Translations under genes and position numbers: made by a program
The notes under the pieces: model-generated
Databases searched by the model: none
What the model was told of the DNA's origin: nothing
What the model saw: the letters and a program-made list of their open reading frames with translations, nothing else
Origin: Vulcanimicrobiota bacterium
GTDB taxonomy: Bacteria > Vulcanimicrobiota > Vulcanimicrobiia > Vulcanimicrobiales > Vulcanimicrobiaceae
Length of the DNA stretch: 20,752 nt
Assembly: GCA_014305015.1 (NCBI GenBank)
Contig: JACRUB010000098.1
Span: 1 to 20,752 of the forward strand
Direction: 5' to 3'
Shown: positions 8,719-15,511 of the stretch, piece after piece
How positions within the stretch are numbered: the stretch's first letter is position 1
Layout of the letters: every line of letters starts with the position of its first letter

Positions 8719-9120
8719 TTAATCCAGGTTCCGTTGTAAAGCGCGTGTAACGGGAAGCTTCACGGAAACGGTTGTGCCGCGTCCGCCGCACGAGTCGACT
8801 TCGACACCGCGCCCCAAGGCCGAGACGAGGAAGAGTCCGCGCCCGCATTCAGCAAGCGGATCGTCAGGCAAATCAAAACTTGGCGTGAATCCTTCGCCCT
8901 GATCCTGAACCGAGAGGACCGCTGAGGTCTCTTGCCACTCGACGCGAATCGCAACGCGCCCGGGCGCATAACGCACGACGTTGGCGATTAATTCGCCGAA
9001 AATGAGTTCGGCCGCCGCGAAGTCCGAGTTCGAGGCCGCAAACGTATGCAAAAAGGTTAAGAAGTGAGCGCGGACATGCTCTGCACGTCGCGCATCTTCA
9101 CACTGGAACGACCACAGCAC
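8719..9120 (-). CDS. RsbW-like HATPase (anti-sigma factor serine kinase family)
   Basis: This is a GHKL ATPase of the anti-sigma/serine-kinase (HATPase_c_2) type. Such proteins bind a sigma factor or other partner and phosphorylate a STAS antagonist. The N-box is ELIFGELIANVVRYA, the G1 box DQGEGFTPSF, and the G2 box GRGLFLVSAL, so ATP binding looks intact. I place the start at the GTG of 9118-9120 (133 aa, normal for the family). An upstream ATG at 9310-9312 would add 64 residues that overlap the neighbouring gene and look non-coding. A good promoter at 9128-9156 would start transcription about at this GTG, which suggests a leaderless mRNA. The likely partner is the STAS protein at 13334. 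No sigma factor gene is seen. Confidence 0.85.
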   Translation of the reverse strand: MLWSFQCEDARRAEHVRAHFLTFLHTFAASNSDFAAAELIFGELIANVVRYAPGRVAIRVEWQETSAVLSVQDQGEGFTPSFDLPDDPLAECGRGLFLVSALGRGVEVDSCGGRGTTVSVKLPVTRALQRNLD

Positions 9121-9127
9121 GCCTACC

Positions 9128-9156
9128 ACTATAAGACGCGGACGCGCGTTTGTCGA
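9128..9156 (-). promoter_or_regulatory. Sigma-70-type promoter of the HATPase gene
   Basis: On the minus strand TCGACA (9151-9156), a 17-base spacer and TATAGT (9128-9133) form a close match to the -35/-10 consensus with ideal spacing. The predicted start point, about seven bases further, is near 9120-9121, the first base of the GTG start codon. The promoter lies just past the end of the HD-GYP gene, so the HATPase can be expressed separately. Confidence 0.6.
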
Positions 9157-9176
9157 GCGCTCTGTAACTGGGCCTC

Positions 9177-9244
9177 GCAGGCGGCCCCCTTGTTTTGCCC
9201 ACACCCGGCAGGCCGCCTGCGCTGACTCCAGGGCCCACACCCGG
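9177..9244. repeat. 10-bp perfect inverted repeat with interleaved 12-bp direct repeat
   Basis: GCAGGCGGCC (9177-9186) and its exact reverse complement GGCCGCCTGC (9211-9220) flank 24 bases. GCCCACACCCGG occurs at 9197-9208, inside the loop, and again at 9233-9244, exactly 36 bases apart. They fill the gap between the HD-GYP stop and the HATPase promoter. No T-run follows on the minus strand, so a simple terminator is unlikely; a regulator-binding region is possible. Confidence 0.55.
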
Positions 9245-9256
9245 GGGGCTCCGTCG

Positions 9257-10348
9257 CTAGGAAGTTTTGATCTCGCGATCTTGCCGCGCTCCCGCCATTG
9301 CAACCGGTTCAACGAGGCGCACGAGCGCGTGTACCACGTCTGAATCGTATTGCGAGCCGGTCGCTTTCTTGAGTTCCTCGATCGCTTGCGAAGCCGTAAG
9401 CGCCTCGCGGTATGGCCGCGGGCTCATCATTGCATGAAATGCGTCCGCTACGCCGAGGATTTTAGCCGGGAGCGGAATGTCGTGCGCGCCCGCTCCGTCG
9501 GGATACCCGCGACCGTCCAGGCGTTCGCGGTGCGCGCGAATCACGGAGGCGAACATCGCAAGTGCCGGCATCGTGCGCAGGATGGAAGCTCCCATCGCCG
9601 GATACCTGGACACGATCGCCCACTCCTCAGCATTAAGAGCGTCAAGCTTGTTTTGAATCGCATCGGGAATGCCGATCTTACCGATTCCGCAAAGTAGTCC
9701 GGCTCGCACCAAGAACAGAGTCTGATCGGAACTCATGCGCATGGCGCCTGCAACTCGCCCGCAGAGCGCGCTTACCGCGCGCGCATGTTGATACTCTGCA
9801 TCGCTGTGCGTTCGAATGACTGCAACCAGCGCATCAACGATGTGGTCGGCGGGAATGAGTTTCGAGGTGTCGATGCGTGGCGTACCCATGCGCTGTAACC
9901 GAGCGTTTACGAAGGTAACTTCGAGCTCAACTGCGGTCATGGTGAGGTAGGTAGCCACCTCGGCATCCACCGCCGCACCGGTTCGAAAGGCATCCGCGAT
10001 CAGCGAGCAGGCAATGGTTAAGAAGCGTGAGGAACGCGACTCAAAGTCGTTGTCCATTGCGAGGGCCTTGCCCCAAAGTTCCAGCGGGAGGAATTCGCCG
10101 CGATGGAGCGCTTGGCAAAGCCGGTCCAAGAAGCCCGCAAAAAATAGTGAAGATGCAAATGTGGGTTCATTGTTCGCGGGATGCATGCGCAGGAGCATAT
10201 CGTCGACAAGCTTGCGCCGGTCCGCGCGAATAAACTCGTACAAGCGAACGCGGGTCGGTCGGTCTAATGTCGGTTCAATCATTTGTTGCAAACGCGGCAG
10301 CTCGGCTGCGACCTCTAAGCGATCGAGGATTTCACAGATCGAAAGCAT
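9257..10348 (-). CDS. Degenerate HD-GYP domain protein (probably catalytically inactive)
   Basis: HD-GYP domains normally hydrolyse c-di-GMP. The C-terminal half (about residues 185-350) keeps the fold markers GKIGIPDAIQNKL, LDGRGYPDG, IPLPAKILGVADAF and SPRPYREAL. The catalytic HD pair, expected just before GIGKIGIPD, reads Cys-Gly (residues 220-221). The His of the usual HP motif is Tyr 249, the HHE motif reads HRE, and the FDA aspartate is His 305. With most metal ligands lost, hydrolysis is unlikely. The N-terminal ~180 residues are helical and unrecognised. I start at the ATG of 10346-10348 (363 aa), 11 bases after the lipoprotein stop. A longer frame from 10453 would overlap that gene. 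It is likely co-transcribed with the lipoprotein. Confidence 0.85.
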   Translation of the reverse strand: MLSICEILDRLEVAAELPRLQQMIEPTLDRPTRVRLYEFIRADRRKLVDDMLLRMHPANNEPTFASSLFFAGFLDRLCQALHRGEFLPLELWGKALAMDNDFESRSSRFLTIACSLIADAFRTGAAVDAEVATYLTMTAVELEVTFVNARLQRMGTPRIDTSKLIPADHIVDALVAVIRTHSDAEYQHARAVSALCGRVAGAMRMSSDQTLFLVRAGLLCGIGKIGIPDAIQNKLDALNAEEWAIVSRYPAMGASILRTMPALAMFASVIRAHRERLDGRGYPDGAGAHDIPLPAKILGVADAFHAMMSPRPYREALTASQAIEELKKATGSQYDSDVVHALVRLVEPVAMAGARQDREIKTS

Positions 10349-10359
10349 GCCGTTCCGCT

Positions 10360-10515
10360 CTAGATGTGCGGCTGGGCTTCGTCTTGCGGCGTACGGTTCA
10401 CGGTCTGGCTCGTCGCAGGAACAAAGCCCGAGGAGTTGGCGCCGCCGGAACAAGCAGCTAGACCAAAAATGCTGGCCGCCAGGGCGAGAGATGCAATGAA
10501 TCTACGGGTGGTCAT
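10360..10515 (-). CDS. Small lipoprotein (51 aa)
   Basis: The product starts MTTRRFIASLALAASIFG and has a textbook lipobox LAAC with Cys at residue 21, then a short Ser/Gly/Thr/Gln-rich tail of about 30 residues. It would be lipidated and anchored in a membrane. The start is supported by GGAGG four bases before the ATG at 10513-10515. It lies just upstream of the HD-GYP gene, 11 bases away, and downstream of a promoter candidate, so the two probably form one operon. The function is unknown; a link to signal input for the HD-GYP protein is only a guess. Confidence 0.72.
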   Translation of the reverse strand: MTTRRFIASLALAASIFGLAACSGGANSSGFVPATSQTVNRTPQDEAQPHI

Positions 10516-10548
10516 TAAGCCTCCGGTCGGTTGTAGGTTTATGCACCT

Positions 10549-10577
10549 AGCATAGCCCCCAACGGCAGAGGTGTCTC
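10549..10577 (-). promoter_or_regulatory. Candidate promoter of the lipoprotein/HD-GYP operon
   Basis: On the minus strand GAGACA (10572-10577), a 17-base spacer and TATGCT (10549-10554) give a moderate sigma-70 match (four of six bases in each box). The predicted start is near 10542, about 27 bases before the lipoprotein ATG with its GGAGG. The 19-bp palindrome touches the upstream edge of the -35 box. Confidence 0.4.
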
Positions 10578-10600
10578 CCACCAATCATTGGTGGGTTTTT
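10577..10600 (+). terminator. Perfect 19-bp palindrome followed by five T: terminator or operator
   Basis: CCCACCAATCATTGGTGGG (10577-10595) has 9-bp perfect arms around a single central base and is followed on the plus strand by TTTTT (10596-10600). Read on the plus strand it looks like an intrinsic terminator, though no plus-strand gene precedes it. Read on the minus strand it sits 11 bases past the LuxR-type stop and is centred about 44 bases upstream of the predicted lipoprotein start, where an activator would bind. The structure is certain; the role is not. Confidence 0.5.
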
Positions 10601-10606
10601 GCATTG

Positions 10607-13250
10607 CTACCCTATCAAGCCTCGGTCGCGTGCGAAGAGAATTGCTTCGCGCCGTGAGGAAACGCCGAGCTTTCTCATAATAGATTTGACGTGCCAGTCA
10701 ATAGTATGCGAACTTTTGCCGAGTTCGACTGCCGCCGCCTTACTTTCTCCGACCCGCTCCAGGGCGCGCAGTACCTCAATCTCGGTACGGGTAAGAACGG
10801 CGGAGGTGCCGGCACGCTGCAAAGTCGGCATCGGGAGCACACGTAGCATTCGAGCAAGGCCTGCGTATCCGGTTTGCTCCAGACATGCGAAAGTGGATTC
10901 CAGCTCATCCTCGAGCGCTCGCGTTTCCAAATGCGCGAGCATCGAGCGGGCCGTACGCACCAGTGCAGTTGATCGTTCGGAGAGGTGATGTACTAGCTTC
11001 TCCGCTTCGGCGATGGTGCGATGTGCGGTCGCGAGCTTCCCGAGGAGTAATTGCGAGAGGCCTAGCCACACAAGTGCCTTTGCATGCCGTTTCGGGACAT
11101 ACGACTCGCTAACGTCTTCGAGGCGCAGTTGTTCTTGGCCATATGCGTACATCATCTCCGCGCTGTCACGCTTTCCGCATGCAGCCGCATAAAGCGCGAT
11201 CTCACCGGCACGAAGCGCACGCCGAAGGGCCGATGGCTGCGAGCTTTCCGATCCCGCCAAGATAGTGAACGCCTCATCGAACTGCCGATGCCACGCCGCC
11301 TGAATTGAAAACGTAGGAAACAAGGTTGTACGTGCCCGCGAGTACCGCTCGGCATCAAAGCCACGCAATTGTTCCGAAAGTTTTGGGAGGGCCTCATAGT
11401 TTCCGCGCTCGACCTCCAACTCGTACATTGAACTAAGCGCCGTAAACCGCAGGGCCATGTCGCCTGCTTCCGATGCGGAACGCTCCATCTGTTTTGCTGA
11501 CCAAAGGGCTTGCGATACTTGCTCGGAGGTGGAGTGTATGTAGAGTAGTATCGATTCAGCGCGGGCGCAGAGTGCATACATTTCGAGGGATTTTGCGAGG
11601 CGGATAGACTCGGTCGCACGCTCGCCGGCGCGTTTTACTTCGCCCGAGACCAACTGCAGATACGCGCACTGATGAAGAAGCACCGCACGGACTTCATCGT
11701 TCGCAAGCGGAGCCGATGCCTCGACTGCCTCGTCGATAAGCGCAAGCGCGTCACCTTGACGTTGGCAGTGCCAATATGCGGCCGCGAGATAGCCCATCAG
11801 CGAAACCTTGAGTCCGAGCGGAAGATCGAACTTGAGGGCGGGCTCGAGAATTTGTGCGCCCTCCACGCGGTTATCTTGCAGAACCTCCCGTGCGAATTGC
11901 AGGCGCAACTCCGCTTCCTGCACCGGTGTTGCAGCCCGGGCAATCGCTTCGCGATACCACGCTTCGGCGCGTTTGGGATCGCCAAAGTTCGCTTCGCAGT
12001 TCGCCCGCAATGCAAGAAGGCCAGGATGCGCGTCGATATCGAGATCGGATCCGAGGAACTCCAACGTTCGAACGACTACACGGCGTTGTCCGTGGTCGAT
12101 GAGTCCAAATCCGCGTTCGTCTAGGACGCGACGAAGTTCCGTAACGTCGCCTGCCTCTTGATAGGCCCCGAGGGCCCTTTCGAATTGCCCCAGTCTTTCG
12201 TAGGTCGCGGCAGCATCGAGCCAGGCATGCTTGTGGCGCTCGTCGTCTTGGCCCAGCGTACTCCGTAAGAAGTCGCGAAAGAGGTCGTGATAGCGAATCC
12301 CACCATCGCTGTCGCGAACGATGAATATCCCCTGGTCCTTGAGGTATTGCAAACGTACGCGAGGTTCGCGCACACCAGCCGCAGTCAATACATTCAAGTC
12401 GATGCGCTCATACACGCAAGTGCGCAACAAGAAATCGGATTCACCCGGCGAGAGCCCAAGTACTATCTGCTCTGCTAGATATTGATAGGAAAGTTCTTGT
12501 GTCGTGGCGCGCAACTCATCGAGATCGAGCGTGCGTTCCGCACTCAAAAGGGCAAACGTGAGTGCAGTCGGCCAACCTCCGGTATAGGCATACAGCTCGT
12601 TGATCTGCGCCCCGGTAAGCTCCGTCCCCACGTCCGAGCAGGTTGCGATTGCCTCATCATGGGTGAAGGTCAACTCGCGTTCGCCGATCGCCATCTGCGA
12701 CTGTCCGTAGGCGATCCACGAACTGATCGGAAGTCCGCAGGCAGCTCGCGAGGAGACGATCCACCGGACGTGGTCGCCTGTGCGCTCTACGAGCCGCGCA
12801 AGCAGGCTCGTCACGGCCGGATCTTCCGCAGCCGCCACGTGGAAATCGTCAAGAACGATCGTACCTTTGAACTTGCGCAAAGCGTTAACGAGCCACGCCG
12901 CAAGATCGATATCCGGAGAAGTTGATTTCTCGGCGGCATTGACCGCATTCGCAGCCGCCTTGACCCCGAGTTTCACCTTTGGCGCCATCGCCGTTGCGAA
13001 CCCTAAGGCAAAGTCGAAGACACTGCGCGTGCCTTCAAGGACGTCATAAACGAACGACATCCCCTTGCAGGCCTGCGAGCCAGTGGTCGAGGGCGACGCT
13101 CTTCCCGTAGCCGGCTCCTGCAACCAGGACGGTGACGGGATAACGGTATGCGGAATCCAGCAGCTGCGAAACTCGCGGCCGCACGACCGGTTTGAAAATG
13201 CGCCGTGGCTGCGGACGACCCGAGCCGACGGACGAGAGCCTCGGGCGCAT
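10607..13250 (-). CDS. MalT/LuxR-type signal-transduction ATPase regulator, split by a frameshift
   Basis: This is a large STAND-class transcription activator. Its order of parts is an N-terminal FKPVVRPRVSQLLDSA segment, Walker A AGAGYGKS (13098-13121), Walker B TIVLDDFH, helical TPR-like repeats over several hundred residues, and a C-terminal LuxR helix-turn-helix with TRTEIEVLRAL and HTIDWHVKSIMRKLGV. The Walker A part lies in one frame that stops at 13044. The remainder lies in another frame, whose own first ATG (13121-13123) gives an 838-residue ORF without a P-loop. Removing one T from the TTT at 13048-13050 joins them as LQGDVVRYDVLEG, giving about 880 residues from the ATG at 13248-13250. 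The start is uncertain. Target genes are unknown. Confidence 0.8.
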
Positions 13251-13255
13251 CCCCC

Positions 13256-13268
13256 AAGGTTCGACCTT
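13256..13268. repeat. Short inverted repeat in the divergent regulator/STAS control region
   Basis: AAGGT-TCG-ACCTT is a 5-bp inverted repeat with a three-base centre. It lies six bases from the presumed LuxR-type start codon and is centred about 45 bases upstream of the predicted STAS transcription start. It could be an autoregulatory operator, but such short repeats are common by chance. Confidence 0.25.
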
Positions 13269-13271
13269 TAT

Positions 13272-13300
13272 TTGCCAACGCACTCTTAAACCAGTATGCT
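13272..13300 (+). promoter_or_regulatory. Sigma-70-type promoter for the STAS (and perhaps rph-mla) transcript
   Basis: TTGCCA (13272-13277), a 17-base spacer and TATGCT (13295-13300) form a good promoter with optimal spacing. The start point would be near 13307, giving a leader of about 27 bases with a GGGAG Shine-Dalgarno before the STAS ATG. A small hairpin GGGA-GTAA-TCCC (13308-13319) sits at the 5' end of that leader. Confidence 0.55.
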
Positions 13301-13333
13301 TCTTACGGGAGTAATCCCAAAAAGGGAGCAGAG

Positions 13334-13654
13334 ATGCCAAGGGGTCCCAAGCAATCACCCGCAGTGGTAAGACTGTCGGGTGATCTTGATGTGTTTCTGA
13401 AGACGAAGCTGCAGCAAGAGCTGCAGACCGGATCCGAAGGAGGCACGCTCATTATTGACCTCACCGCTGTTTCGTTTATCGATTCGGCCGGCTTAACCGT
13501 GCTCATCGACGCGCACAAGCGCGCCGCACGCACCGGGGGTGAGGTGCGCCTCATCGTACTCGAAGACCAGCAAGTGTACCGCATTCTGCAGATCACGGGG
13601 CTCACACGGATGTTCAAAACATTTGCCACCGAGGCTGCAGCCGTCGCGGGATAG
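13334..13654 (+). CDS. STAS-domain anti-sigma factor antagonist (RsbV/SpoIIAA-like)
   Basis: This 106-residue single-domain STAS protein would act in a partner switch: unphosphorylated it binds the HATPase anti-sigma factor and frees its client. The STAS core is clear: VVRLSGDLDVF, GGTLIIDLTAVSFIDSAGL, then GGEVRLIVLEDQQVYRIL and TGLTRMF. The phospho-acceptor Ser is kept at residue 51 in the DSAGL motif. The ATG at 13334 has GGGAG five bases upstream and gives the standard length; a longer frame from 13205 overlaps the divergent regulator. A HATPase partner is encoded about 4 kb away on the other strand. rph follows after 12 bases, so the promoter may also drive that operon. Confidence 0.88.
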   Translation: MPRGPKQSPAVVRLSGDLDVFLKTKLQQELQTGSEGGTLIIDLTAVSFIDSAGLTVLIDAHKRAARTGGEVRLIVLEDQQVYRILQITGLTRMFKTFATEAAAVAG

Positions 13655-13666
13655 AACGCCAGCCGC

Positions 13667-14392
13667 ATGACTCGAAGTGACGGCCGCGCGCCCGATACCC
13701 TACGCCCGGTTCTTATTGAGCCGGGTTTTCTGAAATTTGCCGAAGGCAGCGCCCTCATCAGCGTCGGGAACACGCGCGTGCTCTGCGCCGCAAGCATCGA
13801 CGATCGCGTTCCGGCTTGGATGAAGGGCCGCGGCGTCGGTTGGGTGACCGCCGAATACTCCATGTTGCCACGCGCGACGCAAGAGCGCACGCAACGCGAA
13901 GCCTCCAAAGGCCGTGTCGGCGGCCGCACACATGAGATTCAGCGGATCATCGGGCGGGCGCTTCGTGCGGTGATGGACATGCCCAAACTCGGCGAGCGCA
14001 CGGTGTGGCTCGATTGCGATGTGCTGGACGCCGACGGCGGAACCCGGACCGCCGCCGTCACAGGCGCGTACGTTGCTCTGGCACTCGCGCTGCAGAAAAG
14101 CTTCGACCCGAAGGACGCCGCAAGGTGGCCCTTACGCGGCCAGATTGCCGCAATTAGCACCGGTTACGTGGACGGCACCGCGCTTCTGGACCTGCCCTAT
14201 GAAGAGGATAGTCGGGCTGAAGTCGATATGAACGTGGCAATGACCGATAGCCGTAAGTTCGTTGAAATCCAGGGCACGGCGGAAGCGGCGGCCTTCGATC
14301 GAGCGCAACTCGATAGCATGCTCGGCTTGGCAGAGCGAGGCATCGAGCGCCTCTTTGAATACCAGCGGGCTGCCATCGCCAATGCGAAGTAG
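13667..14392 (+). CDS. rph: Ribonuclease PH
   Basis: RNase PH is a phosphorolytic 3'-5' exoribonuclease that trims tRNA 3' ends. The 241-residue protein starts [13 protein letters not shown] and has the family blocks [38 protein letters not shown] (about residue 90) and [19 protein letters not shown] (about residue 117), and ends with the expected [13 protein letters not shown] region. The length matches the family (around 240). It is the first gene of a run of closely spaced or overlapping genes that leads into the Mla genes. Confidence 0.96.
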   Translation: MTRSDGRAPDTLRPVLIEPGFLKFAEGSALISVGNTRVLCAASIDDRVPAWMKGRGVGWVTAEYSMLPRATQERTQREASKGRVGGRTHEIQRIIGRALRAVMDMPKLGERTVWLDCDVLDADGGTRTAAVTGAYVALALALQKSFDPKDAARWPLRGQIAAISTGYVDGTALLDLPYEEDSRAEVDMNVAMTDSRKFVEIQGTAEAAAFDRAQLDSMLGLAERGIERLFEYQRAAIANAK

Positions 14393-14735
14393 TCCGGAAA
14401 GGTTGCAAAAACTCGTTTCGCGTGTTTGCGAATTTTATATTACGGATAAAGGGATGAAGAAGGCGCAGGAGCGCATGGCGGACCTCCTCGCGCGCAATGC
14501 GGCCACAGAGGCAGACGTCGCGGCCTACCTGCAGGCGGTCGGGCGGTATTTCTCGGGCTTCCACAGCGAGGCACGGACGCATCTACGCTCTTTAGATAAA
14601 CGTTTGGAGCAAGTGAACCAAGTTCATTTCAATCTCACGGCCGAGCGTAACGTCGCCGTGCGCCGCATCGAAGGCACGCAGGGCGTCTTAGCGGAGCTCT
14701 CGGAACTCGATAACGCGGAGGCCCGCATCGGATGA
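14382..14735 (+). CDS. Small helical/coiled-coil protein between rph and mlaE (unknown)
   Basis: Not recognised. The 117-residue product is almost entirely helical and charged, with heptad-like stretches such as [15 protein letters not shown] and [18 protein letters not shown], no signal peptide and no membrane segment. The ATG at 14382 overlaps the end of rph by 11 bases, and its TGA overlaps the ATG of mlaE (ATGA). The tight overlap on both sides argues that it is real and translated with mlaE. It might be a cytoplasmic partner of the MlaE/MlaF complex, as small accessory proteins are known there, but nothing in the sequence proves it. An internal ATG near 14454 is an alternative start. Confidence 0.65.
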   Translation: MRSSPERLQKLVSRVCEFYITDKGMKKAQERMADLLARNAATEADVAAYLQAVGRYFSGFHSEARTHLRSLDKRLEQVNQVHFNLTAERNVAVRRIEGTQGVLAELSELDNAEARIG

Positions 14736-15511
14736 AGATGCTCGAGGACTTCGGCAAGGGCACGACCGCGCTCATTGAATACGCAGGCGGCGTCACTATG
14801 CTCGGCGGCGAAACCGTCGGGTTTATCGCGCGCGCTCGCATCCGCCTTACCGAGACGCTCAATCAAGCCTATTTCCTCGGCTTTCAGTCGCTCATCATCG
14901 TCCTGCTCACTTCGCTTTTTACGGGGATGGTGTTCTCCCTCGAATCGGCCCAGCAAGCGGTTCAATACGGCGTGGGAAACCTGGTCGGTGGCGCGGTTGC
15001 GTACACATCGGTACGCGAACTAGGCCCGATGCTTTCAGCGGTTGTGGTGGCCGGCCGAGTCGGCGCGGCCATCTGCGCGGAGATCGGCTCGATGGTCGTC
15101 ACAGAACAGATTGAGGCATTGCAATCTCTGGGCCTTGCGCCCGCCCGGTTCTTAGTCGTTCCGCGGCTGCTCGCGCTTATTATCATGCTTCCGCTGCTCA
15201 CGATCTTCGCCGACGTCGTTTCAATCGTCGGGGGCATGTGGATCGCTCAGACGTACGCGCACATCAACCCGGATTCGTTTTTGTCATCCGCGCGGCAGAC
15301 CGTTGGCTTTGAAGACGTGGTCAAGGGTCTCTTCAAGTCGGTGATCTTTGCGATTATCATCGTGCTCGTCGGCGCCTACCAGGGGCTCGGAACGCGCGGC
15401 GGGGCAGCGGGAGTGGGACAATCGACCACCGGCGCGGTCGTTATCTCGATCATTCTAATCTTCATTTCGAACTTCATTATGTCGTATATGCTCTTTGGTG
15501 TCGGCCATTGA
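14732..15511 (+). CDS. mlaE: MlaE-family ABC transporter permease
   Basis: This is the inner-membrane permease of an MCE-linked ABC lipid transporter. An amphipathic N-terminus is followed by about five membrane segments. The family hallmark RELGPMLSAVVVAGRVGAAI followed by AEIGSMVVTEQIEAL spans about residues 95-130, and the C-terminus GAVVISIILIFISNFIMSYM is also typical. The 259 residues fit the family (about 250-265). Its start overlaps the preceding gene by ATGA, and its TGA overlaps the TTG start of mlaF, so permease and ATPase are translationally coupled. It transports phospholipid or another lipid between the membranes; direction cannot be read from sequence. Confidence 0.95.
   Translation: MKMLEDFGKGTTALIEYAGGVTMLGGETVGFIARARIRLTETLNQAYFLGFQSLIIVLLTSLFTGMVFSLESAQQAVQYGVGNLVGGAVAYTSVRELGPMLSAVVVAGRVGAAICAEIGSMVVTEQIEALQSLGLAPARFLVVPRLLALIIMLPLLTIFADVVSIVGGMWIAQTYAHINPDSFLSSARQTVGFEDVVKGLFKSVIFAIIIVLVGAYQGLGTRGGAAGVGQSTTGAVVISIILIFISNFIMSYMLFGVGH

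Noticed and set aside
9177..9220. Inverted repeat as intrinsic terminator of the HD-GYP gene
   Set aside because: There is a 24-base loop and no T-run after either arm on the minus strand.
9121..9312. N-terminal extension of the HATPase from the ATG at 9312
   Set aside because: It overlaps the end of the HD-GYP gene, is Arg/Ala-rich without domain character, and a strong promoter lies inside it.
10349..10453. N-terminal extension of the HD-GYP protein from 10453
   Set aside because: It overlaps the lipoprotein gene, which has a better ribosome site and a clear lipobox; the extension has no family similarity that I can see.
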